DNA of 64,000 nucleotides from JAGVSZ01 sp963716855 (GTDB lineage Bacteria > Pseudomonadota > Gammaproteobacteria > Burkholderiales > SG8-39): the NCBI GenBank assembly GCA_963716855.1, contig CAVQUV010000008.1, forward strand, positions 29,353 to 93,352, in the 5' to 3' direction. The notes under the pieces were generated by a model. The model was given only the letters and a program-made list of their open reading frames with translations. It was not told the origin of the DNA and ran no database searches. The position numbers and the translations under genes were made by a program. The first letter of the stretch is position 1, and every line of letters starts with the position of its first letter. Positions 61,129 to 64,000 of the stretch are shown here, piece after piece.

Positions 61129-62264
61129 TCAGGATGCCGGCGGCAGCGCCTCGTAGGCGGCGACGAGCGCCGGGTCGCGGCTGCGCAGGTCCTCGTGCGT
61201 GACGCGGCCGGTGCGCCGCATGTAGTCGTACGCGAACGCCACCGGGTGGAGATGCAATTTCGCGCGCACGGTCTCGTACCACTCGGTGCTCTTGATCGCG
61301 GCGGCCTGCAGCTCGTCGGAGCCCGGCCGGCGGGTGCGCTCGAACTCGGCGAGCGCGCCCGGCACGTCGTCGCCGCGCGCCTCGAATGCGCGGAACAGCG
61401 CGATCGAATCCTGCATCGCGAGCCGCGTCCCCGAGCCGATCGACGGATGCCCGGTGCGCAGCGCGTCGCCGAGCAGCACGACGTTGCCGTGGCGCCAGTT
61501 GCGATTGCGCACGATCGCGTAGTTGAACCACAGCGACTTGTTCGACAGCAGCGGCGCGCCGCCGAGGTCGTCCGCGAACACGCGTTCGCAGTAGCGCAGG
61601 CTGTCGGCCTCGCTCATCGCGCCGAGCCCCGCCGCGCGGAAGGTCTCCGGGTCGGTCTCGAGCAGGAACGTGCTCAGCGCGGGCGCGTACGTGTAGGCGT
61701 GCGCGATGAGCAGCCCGTCGGCGTTCTGCCGGAAGATGAGCGAGAGCGGATCGAACGGCCGTGCGGTGCCGTACCAGGCGAAGTAGTTCGGCCGCACGTC
61801 GAGCGACGGCTGGAAATGCTCGTTGAGGAGCCCCCGGACGGTGCTGTTCGCGCCGTCGGCCGCGACGACGAGATCGCACGCCGGCGACGTCTGCCGAGCT
61901 CGGTCACCCGCTGCCCGAATTCGATCTTCACGCCGGCGCCGAGGCAGTGCTTCTGGAGGATCCGCAGCAGGTCGAGCCGAGACATGCGGTAGAAGGTGTT
62001 GTTCTCGAGGATCACCGCTTCACCGCGATGCACGATCCGCATCCGGTCGAACACCACCTGCCCTTCGGTCAGCGCCACGTGGAGCGCCGGGTCCACGTCT
62101 TTCACGAACGCGAGCGCGACGTTCGAGAGCACGACCCCCCAGCCGTAGGTCGCACCCTCGGGATCGCGTTCGACCACGCGGATGTCGTGCGACGGGTTGG
62201 CACGCTTCATCAGCGACGCGAAGAACAGCCCCGCCGGCCCGCCGCCGATGATCGCGATCCTCAC
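61129..62264 (-). pseudogene. FAD-dependent aryl-CoA monooxygenase-like protein, one apparent frameshift
   Basis: The first part has the FAD motif MRIAIIGGGPAGLFFASLMKR, TYGWGVVLSNVAL and RLDLLRILQKHCLGAGV, typical of the anthraniloyl-CoA / salicylyl-CoA hydroxylase group of flavoproteins. After VTELG one base is missing near 61894-61895; the second frame continues QTSPACDLVVAADGANSTVR and has the second FAD motif LLGDALRTGHPSIGSGTRLA. Restoring one base gives 378 residues, the length of the single-domain members. It overlaps the ligase stop by 4 nt, so ligase and monooxygenase form a CoA-activation and hydroxylation pair. Confidence 0.82.
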
Positions 62265-63918
62265 CTGCGTGCCGCCTTCTCCGCGGCGAGCTGGGCGGTG
62301 ATCTCCTCGCGCAGCGTGCGCTTGAGTATCTTTCCGGCCGGGCTGAGCGGAAACTCGGACCGGAGCTCCAGCCGCTCGGGCAGCTTGAAGCTCGCGATCT
62401 TCTGCGCGCGCAGGTACGCGATCAGCTCCTCGAAGGTCAGCGATTCACCCGGCTTCGGGATCACGAAGGCGCACGCCTTCTCGCCGAACACCTCGTCGGG
62501 CATCGCCACCAGCGTCACCGTCTTCACCTTCGGGTGGGCGAAGATGTAGTTCTCGATCTCGTCGCAGCTGATCTTCTCGCCACCACGGTTGATGAGGTCC
62601 TTGCGCCGCCCCTCGGTGTAGACGTGGCGCCCGCGCTTGCGGACGATGTCGCCCATCCGGTAGAACCCGTCGGCGGTAAAGGCTTCGCGGTTCTTGTCGG
62701 CCGCGTTGTAGTAGCCACGGATCGTGTACGGCCCGCGCGTCAGCAATTCGCCCGGCTCTCCGTCCGGCACCTCGTTGTCGTTGTCGTCCACCACCTTGAT
62801 CTCGTCATCGGGCGAGACCGGCGCGCCGGAGCTGTGCAGCAGCGCCTCCTCGTCGTCGTCGAGCCGCACGATGTTGATGAGGCCCTCGGCCGTGCCGTAG
62901 ATCTCCTGCGGCAGGCAGCCGAGCTCGTCGCGCACGCGCTGCCGCAGCTCGGGCCCGAGGCGCGCGCCGCCGTTCTGGATCACCTTCAACGAGGAGAGAT
63001 CGGTGCGCTTGGGCACCGGCGAGTTCAGCCAGTTGGCGACCAGCGGGACCGCCGCGGCGATGACGCTGACGCGCTCGCGCTCGACGAGCGGGAACACGGT
63101 CTCGGCGTCGGGCGACGGCGCGAGGACCACCTTCCCGCCACAGGCGAACGTCGCCATGATCCCCGGGCAGGCGAGGTTGTAGTTATGCGCGAGCGGCAGC
63201 ACGGCCATATATATAGTGTGCTCGCTGAATCCGGCGACCTGTCCGCACTGGGTGCAGTTGTAGACGTAGTCGATGTGCGTGCGCGGGATCAGCTTCGGCA
63301 GCGCGGTCGTCCCGCCGGAGAGGAGCATCAGCGCGACCTCGCTCGGGTCGGGTCGCAGAGCGCGTCAGCGTCGCCCGCGACCTCGCCCGCGTTCGCCGGC
63401 TCGGAGATCATCGGACCGATCGCGATCTGGCCGGGTCGCGCGTCGCCCGCGACGAACACGTGCGTCAGCGTCGGGCAGTCGGCCTTGACCTCCTGCGCCA
63501 TCGCGGGAAAGTCGAAGTTGCCGAACACGCCCGGGATGAACCAGCCCACGGCGCCGGCGGAATTCACGAAGTGCCGGATCTCGGTGTGCCGGTGTGCGCG
63601 CATCGCCATGACCGGGATGACGCCGATCTTCACCAGCGCGTAGTAGGCGTAGACGAACTCCGGGATGTTCGGGAGCTGCAGCACCACGCGATCGAGCGGC
63701 TTGAGCCCCGACTGGGCGAGGCGAACCGCGAGCCGGTCGATCCGCGCCCCGAGCTCGCGGTAGGTGATGCGCTCGGCGCCGGACACGAGCGCCTCCCGGT
63801 CGCCCCAGCGCGCAATCGCCTGATCGAGCTGCTCGCCGATCGTGATGTCGCGCCAGTAACCGCGCTCGCGGTAACGCCGGGCGAAGTCCTCGGGCCACGG
63901 CACGCAGCCTTGCAGCAT
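62261..63918 (-). pseudogene. Aryl-acid AMP ligase (EntE/DhbE-like), one apparent frameshift
   Basis: The protein resembles 2,3-dihydroxybenzoate or salicylate adenylating enzymes: MLQGCVPWPEDFARRYRERG with YWRDITIGE, then VLQLPNIPEFVYAYYALVKI, and after the break MLLSGGTTALPKLIPRTH (AMP motif), PLAHNYNLACPG, QEIYGTAEGLINIVR, YRMGDIVRKRGRHVYTEGR and SPAGKILKRTLR. One C is missing near 63350-63351 after LCDP; restoring it links to SEVALMLLSGG and gives 552 residues. The product would be an aryl-CoA that the neighbouring flavoprotein hydroxylates. Salicylate and related hydroxybenzoates are the leading guesses. Confidence 0.85.
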
Positions 63919-64000
63919 GTCGTCCTCCAGCGGTGGGAGCGGGAAGTATGGTCCGGGGCGCAGGCCGCTGGCAATCCCGGGGCCTCGTGCCCTTTGTTGA

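Noticed and set aside
63204..63216. ATATATATA stretch resembling a promoter
   Set aside because: It lies within the AMP ligase coding region, where it encodes a conserved-looking TIYMAV segment.
1..64000. Insertion sequences, phage genes, CRISPR arrays, tRNA or rRNA genes
   Set aside because: No transposase, integrase, regularly spaced repeats or RNA gene signature was seen on either strand.

Overview
The window is GC-rich DNA that looks like a chromosomal segment of a facultatively denitrifying betaproteobacterium of the Thauera / Azoarcus / Aromatoleum kind (my inference from gene content; no rRNA or phylogenetic marker is present). It places a periplasmic nitrate reductase operon next to a complete Thauera-type anaerobic benzoyl-CoA pathway. 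Most of the rest is CoA-thioester, 2-oxoacid and transport functions.

Layout. 1-955: right-hand part of a hydrogenase-4/complex-I-like membrane subunit gene and a small XRE regulator. 1346-7119 (minus): napFDAGHBC. 7273-10985 (minus): RidA, a rubrerythrin-like protein and a two-subunit 2-oxoacid:ferredoxin oxidoreductase (korB, korA). 11201-19367 (plus, divergent from kor): had-oah-dch-bcrC-bcrB-bcrA-bcrD-fdx. Kor would reduce the ferredoxin, Bcr would use it with ATP to dearomatise benzoyl-CoA, and Dch, Had and Oah would carry the ring to opening. 19548-20184: a frameshifted DUF4124 gene. 20258-23744 (minus): methyltransferase-like, MetF-like and MetE-like genes, a possible C1-transfer unit. 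24048-29503 (plus): a BadH-like dehydrogenase and a branched-chain-type ABC transporter. 29523-33862 (minus): enoyl-CoA hydratase, a membrane Ser/Thr kinase with a periplasmic BON domain, and its tandem paralogue, which has lost the catalytic HRD motif. 34096-36225: a double-GNAT protein divergent from a GNAT-Rrf2 pair resembling BadL-BadM. 36226-63918 (all minus): NnrS, acyl-CoA ligases, two paralogous fused indolepyruvate-type ferredoxin oxidoreductases, a substrate-binding protein, a CoA transferase, a split B12 acyl-CoA mutase, an acyl-CoA dehydrogenase, hyuB/hyuA, a GntR regulator, a three-subunit molybdenum hydroxylase, a thiolase, an aryl-CoA-type flavin monooxygenase and an aryl-acid AMP ligase.

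Regulation. Two short motifs link the kor/bcr divergent promoter with the badL/badM divergent promoter (CGTAATTTGGTAC in both; GTCAACCC repeated in both and once near badH). A separate GTATAC-centred palindrome lies 18-31 nt upstream of hyuA, gntR and the thiolase gene, which defines a likely GntR regulon.

Data quality. Fifteen apparent single-base-type frameshifts were found in eight genes, nine of them in hyuA/hyuB. Each restores a continuous family-like protein when corrected, so sequencing or assembly error is as likely as gene decay. The stop-free frames that run opposite many genes are coding shadows and are not listed.
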